Numbered from the stretch's first letter, positions 1-8,771 are shown. The stretch: DNA of 34,085 nt from Bog-159 sp035602155 (GCA_035602155.1 DATNMW010000105.1:1-34085); one strand, 5' to 3'. Notes: generated from the sequence alone by a model not told the origin. Program-made: numbers and translations.

Positions 1-1
1 C

Positions 2-1603
2 GCCGAATCCATCCGCCAGACCATGGACACGCTCGGCGAGTTGGAAATGATTTTCGCCAAGGCGCGCTTCGCCGCGGATTTCGATTGCGCCATCCCCCGC
101 TTCGGCGCACGCCTGCTGCTGCGCGACGCGCGCCATCCCCTGCTTGAGGACGTGCTCCGCCGCCAGCGTAAGCCGGTCGTTCCCATCACCCTGGAACTCG
201 ACGATCGCTCCAAAACCCTGCTTATCAGCGGCCCGAACACCGGCGGCAAAACCGTCACATTGAAGACGGTGGGCCTGCTCACCCTGATGGCGCAGTCCGG
301 ATTGCCCGTGCCCGCCGCCGAAGCCGAATTCCCCATCTTCGGCCAGGTGCTGGCCGACATCGGCGACAATCAGTCGATACAGGAAAGCCTCAGCACGTTT
401 TCCGCGCACATTTCCCATATCCGCGAGATGGCGCTGGACGTGACGCCCGATTCGCTGGTGCTGCTTGACGAACTGGGCGCGGCGACCGACCCCGAAGAAG
501 GCGGCGCGCTGGGCGTGGCCATCGTGGAACATTTCCGGGCCGCGGGAGCGTTTACGCTGGCATCCACGCACCTGCTGGCCCTAAAGATTTACGGCGCCAA
601 TACCAAGAGCGTGCTTAACGCGTCGATGGGCTTCGACGAGCAGACGCTGGAGCCAACTTACGTGCTGCACACGGGCATGCCGGGCAAATCCGCCGGCCTC
701 GAAATCGCTACGCGCCTGGGGATGCCGGAAGACATCATGAATCGCGCGCGCGCGGCCATGAGCGACCGCGAGCGCGACCTTGGGCGATTCCTTAGCGAAC
801 TGCATCAGCGCCTTAAAGACGTGCAGACGCTGGAAACGGACCTCCGCCAAAAGCAGGCCGCTCTGGTGACGCGCGAAAAGGAATTGGCCGCCGAATGGGA
901 GAAGCGCGAATCCTCCAAACTGAAAGAGCTGGAGCGGCGCACCGAGCAAATGCTGGCCAAATTCGACGAGCAGGCGCAGCAAACCATCGGGGAAATCGTG
1001 CAGGGCGCCGGCCAGCGCAAAGCCGCCGAACAGGCCCAACGCCGCGTGGCCAAGACCAAACGCGAACTGCGCGAGGAATTTCAAACCACCGTGCTCTCCA
1101 CGCAGGATGAATCCCGCCATGGCGATCTGCGCCGCCCCAAAATCGAGGAAGGCGCGCGTGTGCGCCTGCAGGGTATCCGCGATCCGGCGCGCGTGCGCCG
1201 CTTACTCGCGGGAGACCGCCTGGAAGTGGACGCCGGCTTCATGAAGATGCAGGTCTCGGTGGATGACGTCCTGGAGGTCCTGCCCAATCTGGGAGGCGGT
1301 GGCGCTGCCAAGCTGCCGAAAAATGTCACCTTTAACCGGGCGCCCGAACTTGCCCCGGTACACCAGGAGATCAACGTGATCGGCCAGCGCGCCGAAGAGG
1401 CCCGCGATAATGTCGATCGATTCCTTGACCGCGCCGTCATGGCCACCGCCAGCCGTGTGCGCATCGTACATGGGCACGGCATGGGAATCTTGCGAAAGGT
1501 CCTTTGGGAACTGTTGGAAAGCCATCCCCATGTGGAGAAGCACTATCAGGCGCCGCCGCAGGAAGGCGGCACGGGCGCCACCATCGTGGAACTGAAGGAG
1601 TGA
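2..1603 (+). CDS. mutS2: Endonuclease MutS2, C-terminal part (5' end outside the window)
   Basis: MutS2 is a cytoplasmic ATPase of the MutS family. In other bacteria it acts on branched recombination intermediates or collided ribosomes rather than in mismatch repair. The frame is open to the window edge and the residues before the first ATG (position 23) already fit the family, so the gene is 5'-truncated by the window. Counting from that ATG, the Walker A motif GPNTGGKT lies at about residues 70-77. The MutS signature DIGDNQSIQESLSTFSAHI follows, then Walker B with LVLLDELGAATDP. A charged coiled-coil stretch spans about 255-360. A C-terminal Smr nuclease domain (about 448-526) carries the typical HGHGMGILRK motif. 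All family landmarks are intact. A short inverted repeat (CCACGG/CCGTGG) lies just after the stop, before the next gene. Confidence 0.96.
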   Translation, partial: AESIRQTMDTLGELEMIFAKARFAADFDCAIPRFGARLLLRDARHPLLEDVLRRQRKPVVPITLELDDRSKTLLISGPNTGGKTVTLKTVGLLTLMAQSGLPVPAAEAEFPIFGQVLADIGDNQSIQESLSTFSAHISHIREMALDVTPDSLVLLDELGAATDPEEGGALGVAIVEHFRAAGAFTLASTHLLALKIYGANTKSVLNASMGFDEQTLEPTYVLHTGMPGKSAGLEIATRLGMPEDIMNRARAAMSDRERDLGRFLSELHQRLKDVQTLETDLRQKQAALVTREKELAAEWEKRESSKLKELERRTEQMLAKFDEQAQQTIGEIVQGAGQRKAAEQAQRRVAKTKRELREEFQTTVLSTQDESRHGDLRRPKIEEGARVRLQGIRDPARVRRLLAGDRLEVDAGFMKMQVSVDDVLEVLPNLGGGGAAKLPKNVTFNRAPELAPVHQEINVIGQRAEEARDNVDRFLDRAVMATASRVRIVHGHGMGILRKVLWELLESHPHVEKHYQAPPQEGGTGATIVELKE

Positions 1604-1638
1604 GCACAACCACGGCCCCGTAGCGGTATGATAGCCCC

Positions 1639-2190
1639 GTGGCGCAGTCGGTAACGGTACTCCTGAAGCAATTGGGGAATGGGGATCGCGGCGTTCTGGA
1701 TGCGCTGGTTCCGCTGGTATACCGCGAGTTGCACCAGATCGCGGAGAGTTACCTGCGGCGCGAAGCCGCCGGCCACACGCTGCAGCCGACGTCCCTGATC
1801 CACGAAGCATATCTGCGTCTGGTCGAACAGTCGCATCCGGACTATACCAGCCGCGCGCACTTCTACGGCGTGGCGGCCCGGGTCATGCGCCAGATCCTGG
1901 TCGACCACGCGCGTGCCCGCCACGCTCTAAAACGCGGCGGCGAAGAAACGGATGTGCCGCTCAGCGACACGCTCGAATGCCCCGGACGCCCGGTGTTGGT
2001 AATCGCGCTGGATGAAGCACTGGACCGCCTGACATCCGTAGACGAGCGCAAAGCGCGGTTCGTCGAAATGCGATTCTTCGCCGGCATGACCGCCGAAGAG
2101 ATCTCCGCATGCTCGGACATTCCATCACACACCGTCCGCCGCGAACTCCGCCTGGCGCAAGCCTGGCTGCACAAGGAACTCGCCCCATGA
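1639..2190 (+). CDS. ECF-type RNA polymerase sigma factor (TIGR02999-like)
   Basis: This is a 183-residue sigma-70 family factor beginning at a GTG. Region 2 is recognisable from AHFYGVAARVMRQILVDHAR, a hallmark of the 'Sig-70_X6' ECF group common in Acidobacteria and Planctomycetes. The upstream part matches the same group: GDRGVLDALVPLVYRELHQIA and GHTLQPTSLIHEAYLRL. Region 4 (about 130-183) contains the helix-turn-helix around TAEEISACSDIPSHTVRREL. No anti-sigma gene is adjacent. Instead its stop codon overlaps the start of a Ser/Thr kinase gene (ATGA), so the two are probably translationally coupled. In related ECF groups linked to kinases, phosphorylation is thought to replace the anti-sigma switch. 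Whether that holds here is inference. Confidence 0.93.
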   Translation: MAQSVTVLLKQLGNGDRGVLDALVPLVYRELHQIAESYLRREAAGHTLQPTSLIHEAYLRLVEQSHPDYTSRAHFYGVAARVMRQILVDHARARHALKRGGEETDVPLSDTLECPGRPVLVIALDEALDRLTSVDERKARFVEMRFFAGMTAEEISACSDIPSHTVRRELRLAQAWLHKELAP

Positions 2191-4763
2191 ATGCGGAAAT
2201 CGAGCGCCTGTTCGAAGCCGCGCTGGAGATTCCGCCCGAACAACGCGCGTGGTTTCTCTCGCGGCAATGCGCCGATGACGAAGTCCGCCGCGAAGTGGAA
2301 CTGCTGCTGGAGCACGATCGAGGCGCCGAAACCTTCCTGGCACATGCCGTCGCCGGCGAGGCCGCATCTGTGGTGCAGAGCCTGTCGTTTTCGGCCGGCC
2401 AGCGCCTTGGCCCGTACCGCATTCTCTCGGTCATCGGCCGCGGCGGAATGGGACTGGTATATCTGGCGGAGCGCGCCGACGGCAAGTTCGAGCAACGCGT
2501 GGCGATCAAGGTCGTGCAGGCGGGGCTTGGTGGACCTCTCGCCGGCCGCCTGGAACAGGAGTGCCGCATTCTCGCGACTCTCGATCATCCCAACATCGCC
2601 CGGCTGTTGGATGCCGGGGCCACTCAGGATGGGCTGCCTTACTTCATCATGGAGTACATTGCCGGCCAGCCCATCGACCGGTTCTGCGACGACCGCAAAC
2701 TGTCCGTGCGGGAGCGCATCCGGTTGATGCTGCCGGTGTGCGAAGCCGTTCAACTAGCCCACCAGAGTCTGGTCGTACATCGCGATCTGAAACCCGATAA
2801 CATCCTGGTCACCGCCGAAGGCATTCCTAAGCTGCTGGACTTCGGAATCGCCAAAGTTCTCAGCGAAGCTCCCGCCGCTTCGCCGCAGACCGTCACGCGC
2901 GTCCTTACGCCCGAATACGGCAGTCCCGAGCAGGTCCGCGGGGAATTGGTCAGCACCGGTACGGATATCTACGGGCTCGGAGGTGTGCTCTACAAGCTGC
3001 TCACCGGCATGGCGCCTCATCAAATCGAGGACAAGAGTCCCGTGGACGCCCTGCGCGCGATATGCGAAGAGGATATCCGCCGGCCCAGCAGTCTGCGCCC
3101 CGAGCTTGCCGGAGACCTCGATCGCATTCTGCAGATGGCTCTGCGCAAGGAACCGCAGCGGCGCTACGGGTCGGCGGACCAGTTCGCCGCCGACTTGCGG
3201 CGTTGGCTGGCGAACAAACCGGTGCTAGCCAGCCCCGATACCGTCTGGTATCGTTCGGGGAAATTCCTCAAGCGCCACTGGGTCGGAGTGGCAGCGGCGG
3301 TCATCGTACTAACGGCCCTGGTAACGGGAGCCGCCGTGGCCTTGTGGCAGGCCCGCCGCGCGGAACGCCGGTTCGCCGACGTGCGCCATTTGGCGCATGT
3401 GTTTCTCTTTGATTTCGAAGAGTCCGTCCACCATTTGCGCGGCGCCACGAAGGCCAGACAACTGCTGGTAAAGACGGCCCTTGAGTACTTAGCGAGCCTC
3501 TCCAAGGAAGCCGCCGGAGACGCGGCCTTAACTCGCGAATTGGCGGACGCCTATGAAAAAGTTGGGGATATTCAGGGCGAGCCGGGCGCGGGCAACGTTG
3601 GCAACACGGAGGGCGCGGTGCAAAGCTACCGGCAAGCCGTTTCCTTACGGCAGTCGCTCCACGATGCCGAGTCCGTCGATCCGGCAATCCGCATGGCAAT
3701 GGCGGCCGGACTAGTGAAACTGGCCAATGTGCAGGCCAGAACGCGTGACTTGGAAGGCGCGGTTTCGAATTGCCGCCGCGCGCTCTCTCTGGCCGAAAAA
3801 ACGCTGAAGGCCCGCTCCAGCTTGCCCCCCGCGATGGCAGTGCTCGCGCAAGCTCACTCGGTGATGTCACTCCTGTTGCTTAAGAAGAACGATATAAGAG
3901 GGTCTATTGACGAGGCTGGCCGTAGTCTGGCGCTGCGGGAGCTCCTGGCCGCCGCCGCTCCGCGGGATCGCTCCGCCCAACTCGCCTTGGCGGACGCCGA
4001 CCGGGCCATAGGAAAATTGACGGGGCAGATGGGCACGAGTAATGGCGCAGCGATTGCCTATTACAGTAAGGCACGAGAAATATTCGAGCGGCTTTCTCGT
4101 GAAGACCCGTCCGACGGCGAGTCCGAAAGGGGTCTCATGAAGGCGCTCTCGGAACTCGGCTTCAGCATGCTGGAACCGGGAAGCTCGAAGGCGGACGCGT
4201 TAGCCAACATGCGGCGGGCCTACACCATGGCCGACCGAAAGGTGAGGGCAGACCCGGCCGACGCGGAAGACGTCACCAACCTGTTCGCAATCTGTGTGCG
4301 GTTGGGTGGATCCCTCGAAGGGCGCCGCACCCGGGCAGAGCGCTATCGCATACTAGGGCGTGCAGTTCAGGCCGCCGGCGATCTGGTGCAGCGCGATCCG
4401 GGCAACGAGGACGACCGATTGCTATTAGGGAGCGCCCACGACCACATCGCAGGTTTCCTGGAGGATGACGGCAATCTCGGCGATGCCGTTCACCATCGGC
4501 AGGTAGCGGCGGATATTTACAGGGACTTGGCTGCCGCGGACCCGTCGGAATCCAGGATCCGGCTCACGCAGGTCTGGAGTTGCCTGCGCTTCGGCGATCT
4601 CCTCGCAAGACAAAGGGACTGGGCTGGGGCGCGCCGCAGCTATGGCTTGGGCCGGGAAGTGGCGGAGAAGATGGCGCCCGCTAATCCGGCTTTTGCCAAA
4701 CCTCTGGCGGCAATCCAACGTGCGGATCTTCACGCCGCGCAGGTTCTCGGAAATCGCCGCTGA
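2187..4763 (+). CDS. Membrane Ser/Thr protein kinase with extracytoplasmic TPR region
   Basis: The chosen start is the ATG at 2187, which overlaps the sigma-factor stop. An earlier in-frame ATG at 2109 lies inside the sigma gene and would add an unrelated arginine/proline-rich leader. The 858-residue product begins with a short helical region (1-70). A Hanks-type kinase domain (about 75-345) follows, with glycine loop GRGGMG at 84-89, VAIK lysine at 108, HRD at 198-200, DFG at 218-220 and a GSPEQ activation segment. One hydrophobic helix lies at about 366-388. The C-terminal ~470 residues are alpha-helical repeats that look TPR-like, for example around residues 470-560. No PASTA repeats are present. 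The likely role is to sense through the TPR region and phosphorylate a cytoplasmic partner, plausibly the overlapping sigma factor. All catalytic residues are present. The substrate is not visible from sequence. Confidence 0.92.
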   Translation: MNAEIERLFEAALEIPPEQRAWFLSRQCADDEVRREVELLLEHDRGAETFLAHAVAGEAASVVQSLSFSAGQRLGPYRILSVIGRGGMGLVYLAERADGKFEQRVAIKVVQAGLGGPLAGRLEQECRILATLDHPNIARLLDAGATQDGLPYFIMEYIAGQPIDRFCDDRKLSVRERIRLMLPVCEAVQLAHQSLVVHRDLKPDNILVTAEGIPKLLDFGIAKVLSEAPAASPQTVTRVLTPEYGSPEQVRGELVSTGTDIYGLGGVLYKLLTGMAPHQIEDKSPVDALRAICEEDIRRPSSLRPELAGDLDRILQMALRKEPQRRYGSADQFAADLRRWLANKPVLASPDTVWYRSGKFLKRHWVGVAAAVIVLTALVTGAAVALWQARRAERRFADVRHLAHVFLFDFEESVHHLRGATKARQLLVKTALEYLASLSKEAAGDAALTRELADAYEKVGDIQGEPGAGNVGNTEGAVQSYRQAVSLRQSLHDAESVDPAIRMAMAAGLVKLANVQARTRDLEGAVSNCRRALSLAEKTLKARSSLPPAMAVLAQAHSVMSLLLLKKNDIRGSIDEAGRSLALRELLAAAAPRDRSAQLALADADRAIGKLTGQMGTSNGAAIAYYSKAREIFERLSREDPSDGESERGLMKALSELGFSMLEPGSSKADALANMRRAYTMADRKVRADPADAEDVTNLFAICVRLGGSLEGRRTRAERYRILGRAVQAAGDLVQRDPGNEDDRLLLGSAHDHIAGFLEDDGNLGDAVHHRQVAADIYRDLAAADPSESRIRLTQVWSCLRFGDLLARQRDWAGARRSYGLGREVAEKMAPANPAFAKPLAAIQRADLHAAQVLGNRR

Positions 4764-4828
4764 GTTTTTCCTTGCGAAGTGTACATCTTTCGTTCGTTTT
4801 CCGCATGTTTGATTAGGAGGACAAGAAC

Positions 4829-6556
4829 ATGTCACAACGAAACGAATCGGTTTTGAGTAAGAAGATCGCGGGCGGCACCCGTCAAGCAGGCGTGCGGCGC
4901 TTAGGTCCGGGACAAACCTTGCGGATGGTTGCGGCGGCTGCGCTTTTGACCGGCGCGTGGCTATCCACCGCGAGGGCCGACATCTACGTGAGCGTGGCAA
5001 ACACCAATGGAGACGATGTGGTGTCCTTCAGTGCGATTACTGGAGCGCCCAAGCTCGATATCCCGACCGGTGCACTAACCTCGGGTGTGGCCTTCGGTCC
5101 CGACGGTAATCTGTATGTCGTGGAGACGATACAAGGAACCGTGCTGCGCTTCAACCCCGTCAGTGGCGCTCTCATTGGCGCCTTCGTGAGCGCGGGAAGC
5201 GGCCTGGTCACCCCAGAGGGGATCACCTTCGGCCCCGACGGTAATCTCTACGTCGCCGACATAAGCGCCGGTGTGCTGCAGTTCAACGGGACCACGGGAG
5301 CGCTCATGGCACACCTTCCCCCCGGCCCCGCCGCGCATCTCGGCGGCGCATTATTTGCGTGGGACGTGAAGTTCGGACCTGACGGAAATATCTATGTAAG
5401 CGATGACAATTCGGCTGCAATTCTCAAATACAACGGAAGCACCTTGGCCTATATAGGTATCTTCGCCGGCCCTCTTCCAGGGCCCGGCGAGGTTTCCCCA
5501 CTAGGAATAGCATGGGGCTTAAACGGCAACCTTTACGCGCTTTGGTACATGTACCAACCGTATGGAGGGCCCGAGCTCATCCAATTTAATGGAAGCACAG
5601 GAGCTCAAATATCCGGCTACGGTTACTATACGTGGGGCAATTTTCTTGCCGTCGGACCGGATGGTCGTATATACGTGCCCGGGGGAGGTGTGATCACCAA
5701 GTTTAGCGCGGTGCCGCCGGGCCCAGGCCCTGGGACCGTCGTTACCACGGATAGCCGGATAGCCTACGGCGCCATCGCATTCGGGGGCCCGTCGGGTATT
5801 CCTCCTTATGTGCTCTACAACCCCGCTCATTTAACTTCAACGCAGACGCTACGGCTGACCGTAATCGATGGGCCGGTGCCTGTGGGTCCCGGGGTTCCGG
5901 TGGAAGCGCAACTGGGGTTCCAAAATGCCGAGGGCGCGATGGTCGGTCCGAGTCAGGTGGTGACCCTGAACCCTGGCCAGACGGCGTCGCTCGATGTGCC
6001 CGGCAGCTCGCTGATATCCTCCGGACGGATACAAGTAGTGCCCGTGGTGACTTCCCTGCCGGGCACGCCGCTGGGTGCCCTGCAAGGCAGCATGGAAATT
6101 TACACCAGCTCGAATGGAATTGGTTCAGTCTTCGTGCCCGGGATTCCGGTTCCGCCGTCGTTCCCTGTCAGCGGTTACCCGTCGTTCCTCCCGCAGGGCG
6201 TAGCGGAGGGCCAGAGCATTCTGATTAATGTGCTGGCGCCCCCGGATAGCCCTTGCTCCGCAGAGCTGAGCTTTACGGATCCAAGCGGCAGCCCGATCGG
6301 GCCCAGCCAGAAGGTGTCTCTGAACCCGGGCATGGCGACTTCGCTGAGTTGGAATCCCATTAAGTATACGGAGTCGGGCCGCCAGGAATACGTCCCTCAG
6401 ATCGCGCCGATCAACGGGAGTAACGCGAGCGGCGCTCCCGCCGTGGCTTCGGCCTGTTTGGGATCGGCAGAAGTGTACCTGACGAAAGCAGGCAACATCT
6501 CGACCTATCAGGTCTCTTCGCCGCCCGTCGGCACTACGACGGCAGGGGCGCCATAG
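4829..6556 (+). CDS. Secreted NHL/Vgb-like beta-propeller protein with C-terminal repeats
   Basis: The start is supported by AGGAGG about 8 nt upstream. The 575-residue product has a long n-region, then a hydrophobic signal segment (about 29-46) ending in a plausible ARA-D cleavage site near residue 50, so it is probably exported. Residues about 55-325 contain propeller-type repeats of the form FGPDGNLYV (seen at least four times, with GPDGNIYV and GPDGRIYV variants), as in NHL/SMP-30-like or virginiamycin-B-lyase-like folds. Two copies of a second module follow (about 335-425 and 450-545). They share the core VGPSQVVTLNPG / IGPSQKVSLNPG, which points to an internal duplication of a beta-sandwich. 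No catalytic residues can be assigned. It lies 65 bp after the kinase in the same direction and may be part of the regulon or operon. Function is unknown. Confidence 0.82.
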   Translation: MSQRNESVLSKKIAGGTRQAGVRRLGPGQTLRMVAAAALLTGAWLSTARADIYVSVANTNGDDVVSFSAITGAPKLDIPTGALTSGVAFGPDGNLYVVETIQGTVLRFNPVSGALIGAFVSAGSGLVTPEGITFGPDGNLYVADISAGVLQFNGTTGALMAHLPPGPAAHLGGALFAWDVKFGPDGNIYVSDDNSAAILKYNGSTLAYIGIFAGPLPGPGEVSPLGIAWGLNGNLYALWYMYQPYGGPELIQFNGSTGAQISGYGYYTWGNFLAVGPDGRIYVPGGGVITKFSAVPPGPGPGTVVTTDSRIAYGAIAFGGPSGIPPYVLYNPAHLTSTQTLRLTVIDGPVPVGPGVPVEAQLGFQNAEGAMVGPSQVVTLNPGQTASLDVPGSSLISSGRIQVVPVVTSLPGTPLGALQGSMEIYTSSNGIGSVFVPGIPVPPSFPVSGYPSFLPQGVAEGQSILINVLAPPDSPCSAELSFTDPSGSPIGPSQKVSLNPGMATSLSWNPIKYTESGRQEYVPQIAPINGSNASGAPAVASACLGSAEVYLTKAGNISTYQVSSPPVGTTTAGAP

Positions 6557-6574
6557 GGTTCGGGCCTGTGGGGC

Positions 6575-6651
6575 CAGGATGGCAACCTGCGGGCCGATTG
6601 TTATTCGGCCCAGTTTACGCCGATTCCATCGGCGCGCAGGTTGCCATCCTG
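6575..6651. repeat. Three-stem (cruciform-like) inverted repeat after a stop codon
   Basis: Two perfect 17-bp arms, CAGGATGGCAACCTGCG (6575-6591) and its reverse complement (6635-6651), enclose 43 bases. Those bases contain two further hairpins. One is GGCCGA/TCGGCC (6592-6597 with 6605-6610, 7-nt loop). The other is CGCCGAT/ATCGGCG (6618-6624 with 6628-6634, 3-nt loop). The whole can fold as a three-way junction 18 nt after the stop of the propeller gene. There is no T-run, so it is not a classical intrinsic terminator. It could be a transcript-end stabiliser, a REP/MITE-type mobile repeat or a recombination substrate. Confidence 0.85.
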
Positions 6652-6876
6652 TCTTCATGGCCCTGAGCGCCACCAAATGCGATGAGGAACTCACCCCCTA
6701 AGGCTGTAACCAAAATATGGCGCGCGGAACTTGGGACCATGCTTTTCAACGGGTTTAACAGCACCACTGGCGGTTCGGCATACTTCCACCACCTGGCTTC
6801 CACCAGTTTGCCACACCGCCGCTCTAGCTCAGTTCCTCTCCCGTATGGCCCCGGGCATCGGGCACTTCGCTTTTTC

Positions 6877-6925
6877 AGGCGGCCAGAGCCGGCTGAAAGC
6901 CGGCCGCGGGCAGGATTGCCCGCCC
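6877..6925. repeat. Partial copy of the hairpin-array intergenic repeat
   Basis: These 49 bases match 20232-20280 at 47 positions. They keep the hairpin AGCCGGCT-gaa-AGCCGGC and the GCGGGCA/TGCCCGC stem. The left half of the element and the outer stem present in the other copy are missing here, so this is a truncated copy. Confidence 0.88.
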
Positions 6926-7019
6926 TCCAAGGTTGGTTTTCGACGGTGCCCCACAGACTGGCTGCGAAGCCCGGCCGAGCCTTGTGTTCACCTCATTAGC
7001 TGGCTTTCTGAACGCCGGC

Positions 7020-8204
7020 TTACGCGCGCGTAAGAAAGATCGGCAGCCCCAGCTTATTCGCATAATTCGGGCGGTACCGCCGCGTGTTGTACATGGTTTC
7101 CAGATCCACCCGGCGCGAGCCTAACTTCGGGTCGGGTATGGGCACCGCTGCGTAGCAACCGCCGGAAATGGCCATCATCACGCCGTGCTGGCCTTGTTGA
7201 ATACAATCCATCGCCATACTGGCAAACGTGGACGCCACCATCTTATCCACAAAATCGGGACTGCCGCTGCGCAGGTCGTAAGTCAGATCGCTGACGATGG
7301 TCTCCTCACCAGTGGATTTCTTGATCTCATCGGCCAGATCTTCGCCCACGTTCATCTTCTTCTTGTGTCCGAAGGCGTCTGCCTCACCGACTTCCTTTAC
7401 CTGGTAGCCTTCCCACTCGGCGCCCTCAGATAGTATGATCAGTGCGTAGTTACTGGGATTGTATTGTTTGTCGGTGATCAGCAACTCGATCAAGTGATGT
7501 AGATTGAACTTATATTCAGGGATGCAGCACCGCATGGAAGTCACATAGGCCGTGTACAGGGCCGTGTATCCGGCGTCGCGCCCGAAGATGCGGAAGACGC
7601 CGATGCGCTCGTGCGATCCCACAGTTGTGCGCTGACGCTCGATGGCTTCGGTCGCGCGCGTAATCGCCGTCGAAAATCCGATGCAATACTCGGTGTTGCG
7701 CACGTCGTTGTCCATGGTCTTCGGGATGGCGATGACCTTGAACCCCTCCGAGTCCAGCCGCGCGGCATAGCTCAGCGTGTCGTCGCCGCCGATCGCGATG
7801 AGGCAATCGAGGCCCAGAGTCTCCACGTTCTTCAGCACGCGGCTGGTCATGTCGTAGACCACGGACGTGACGCCCTTCTTGGTGGCTTCGGACTTCGGGA
7901 AATCCTCGCCCTTCACTACCGGCGGCAAAGCCCTCATCTTGGCCGGATTGGTGCGTGAACTATGCAGGTAGGTGCCGCCAGTACGGTCGATCGTGCGGGT
8001 GTTCTCGCGATTCAGCGGCAAGATGTAGCGCGCCCGGCTCGCCGGATCGTCCAAGTTGACATGCGTCAGGCCTTCCCAGCCGCGGCGAATACCGATGACT
8101 TCGCAATCGATTTCGCTACCTCTGTAAACGACGGTTTTGATTACGGAATTCAGGCCCGGCACGTCTCCGCCGCCGGTGAGGATACCGATCCGCTTAGCAG
8201 GCAT
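7020..8204 (-). CDS. pfp: 6-phosphofructokinase, probably pyrophosphate-dependent
   Basis: This cytoplasmic glycolytic enzyme phosphorylates fructose 6-phosphate. The 394-residue protein begins RIGILTGGGDVPGLN, the phosphate-donor loop of the PFK family. Two features favour pyrophosphate as donor. GGDDT lies at 139-143, where ATP enzymes have GGDGS. PKTMDND lies at 161-167, where ATP enzymes have PGTIDND. The usual E-x-M-G-R substrate motif reads RIFGRD (about 205-210), a departure from the E. coli-type enzyme. The start ATG at 8204 has AAGGAG about 8 nt upstream. An ATG four bases further upstream opens a frame that stops after a few codons. The gene is monocistronic as far as seen, with a decayed toxin-antitoxin locus directly upstream. 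Identification as a PFK is firm, and donor specificity rests on the two motifs. Confidence 0.9.
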   Translation of the reverse strand: MPAKRIGILTGGGDVPGLNSVIKTVVYRGSEIDCEVIGIRRGWEGLTHVNLDDPASRARYILPLNRENTRTIDRTGGTYLHSSRTNPAKMRALPPVVKGEDFPKSEATKKGVTSVVYDMTSRVLKNVETLGLDCLIAIGGDDTLSYAARLDSEGFKVIAIPKTMDNDVRNTEYCIGFSTAITRATEAIERQRTTVGSHERIGVFRIFGRDAGYTALYTAYVTSMRCCIPEYKFNLHHLIELLITDKQYNPSNYALIILSEGAEWEGYQVKEVGEADAFGHKKKMNVGEDLADEIKKSTGEETIVSDLTYDLRSGSPDFVDKMVASTFASMAMDCIQQGQHGVMMAISGGCYAAVPIPDPKLGSRRVDLETMYNTRRYRPNYANKLGLPIFLTRA

Positions 8205-8269
8205 TCATGCTCCTTCAAGTGGGGGATCTAACACCCTATTATACAGTGGGGCAGGCGCTACCGCCTCGC

Positions 8270-8438
8270 GGGTTTCGGGAGCGTCGATAGCGGCTGATGG
8301 CTGATCGCCGGAGTGGAAAATAACGATTCTCACGTATTCGCCGCCCGCCACGCTGCGATCGGCGTACGCTGTCATTGTGCCGGCGTCATGGGTGACCAGT
8401 ACGCGATCATGCGCCGCACGATCTCGGCCCGTCATCGG
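8270..8438 (-). pseudogene. Remnant of a DUF5615 (PIN-like) toxin gene
   Basis: One minus-strand frame encodes RAAHDRVLVTHDAGTMTAYA and then a stretch ending VRIVIFHSGDQ. This strongly resembles the C-terminal half of DUF5615 PIN-like toxins, which are encoded just after DUF433 antitoxins. The N-terminal ~55 residues expected, with the first metal-binding acidic residues, are absent. The fragment begins only about 15 codons after the DUF433 stop. No start codon or ribosome site fits it. I read this as a toxin inactivated by an internal deletion. The family match comes from memory of the family pattern, not from a search. Confidence 0.62.
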
Positions 8439-8451
8439 CTCATGCCATGTT

Positions 8452-8771
8452 TCACCTTCGAGCCAACAGACGTTGCCGAACGCCGTCGGGCTTCCAGCGC
8501 GCCTCGTTCTGCTGCTGCACTTCCTGCGACTCGCGTAGACGCCCGCGGAGGTATTCTTTCTTTTCGGCAGTATGACGAAGGCAGTAGCCGATCGTGTGGT
8601 AGCTGTCCGCCAACGGAACGGTGGGGTACTGTTGGCCGATTTCTTCTGGGGTCGCGCCATCGTTGAAGGCCAACCGAATCGAACCGAGCGTCACGCGTGT
8701 ACCGCTTACGCGGATTACGCCGTCAGCCCCGGTCCCATGGGAATGGTCTCGACTGTCTCGCTGGTGGGCAT
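8452..8771 (-). pseudogene. DUF433 antitoxin-like gene with a frameshift near the start
   Basis: The body reads GVIRVSGTRVTLGSIRLAF, then GATPEEIGQQYPTVPLADSY, and ends RWKPDGVRQRLLARR. This is a complete DUF433 pattern (VapB45-like antitoxins). The natural start is most likely the ATG at 8769-8771, which reads MPTSETVETIPMGPGLTA, a typical leader for this family, but then meets a stop at 8715-8717. The body continues in another frame from the same point. At the junction the DNA reads GACGGCG once where a tandem GACGGCG repeat would restore ...LTADGVIRV. A 7-nt slippage deletion is therefore the likely cause. Together with the toxin remnant downstream, the locus appears dead. Confidence 0.72.

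Larger units (their letters stand above)
6557..7019. other. Non-coding interval between the propeller gene and pfp
   Basis: This 463-bp stretch lies between two genes that converge on it. I see no convincing gene. The short open frames in it lack ribosome sites and family resemblance. It contains a perfect three-stem inverted-repeat structure near its left end and a 49-bp partial copy of the hairpin-array repeat near its middle, both listed separately. The rest shows no recognisable signal. Confidence 0.7.

Noticed and set aside
1622..1690. Sequence GCCCCGTGGCGCAGTCGGTAAC, tRNA-like at first sight (shown here as positions 1634-1655)
   Set aside because: No matching acceptor stem, anticodon arm or T-loop follows. 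It is the start of the sigma-factor gene.
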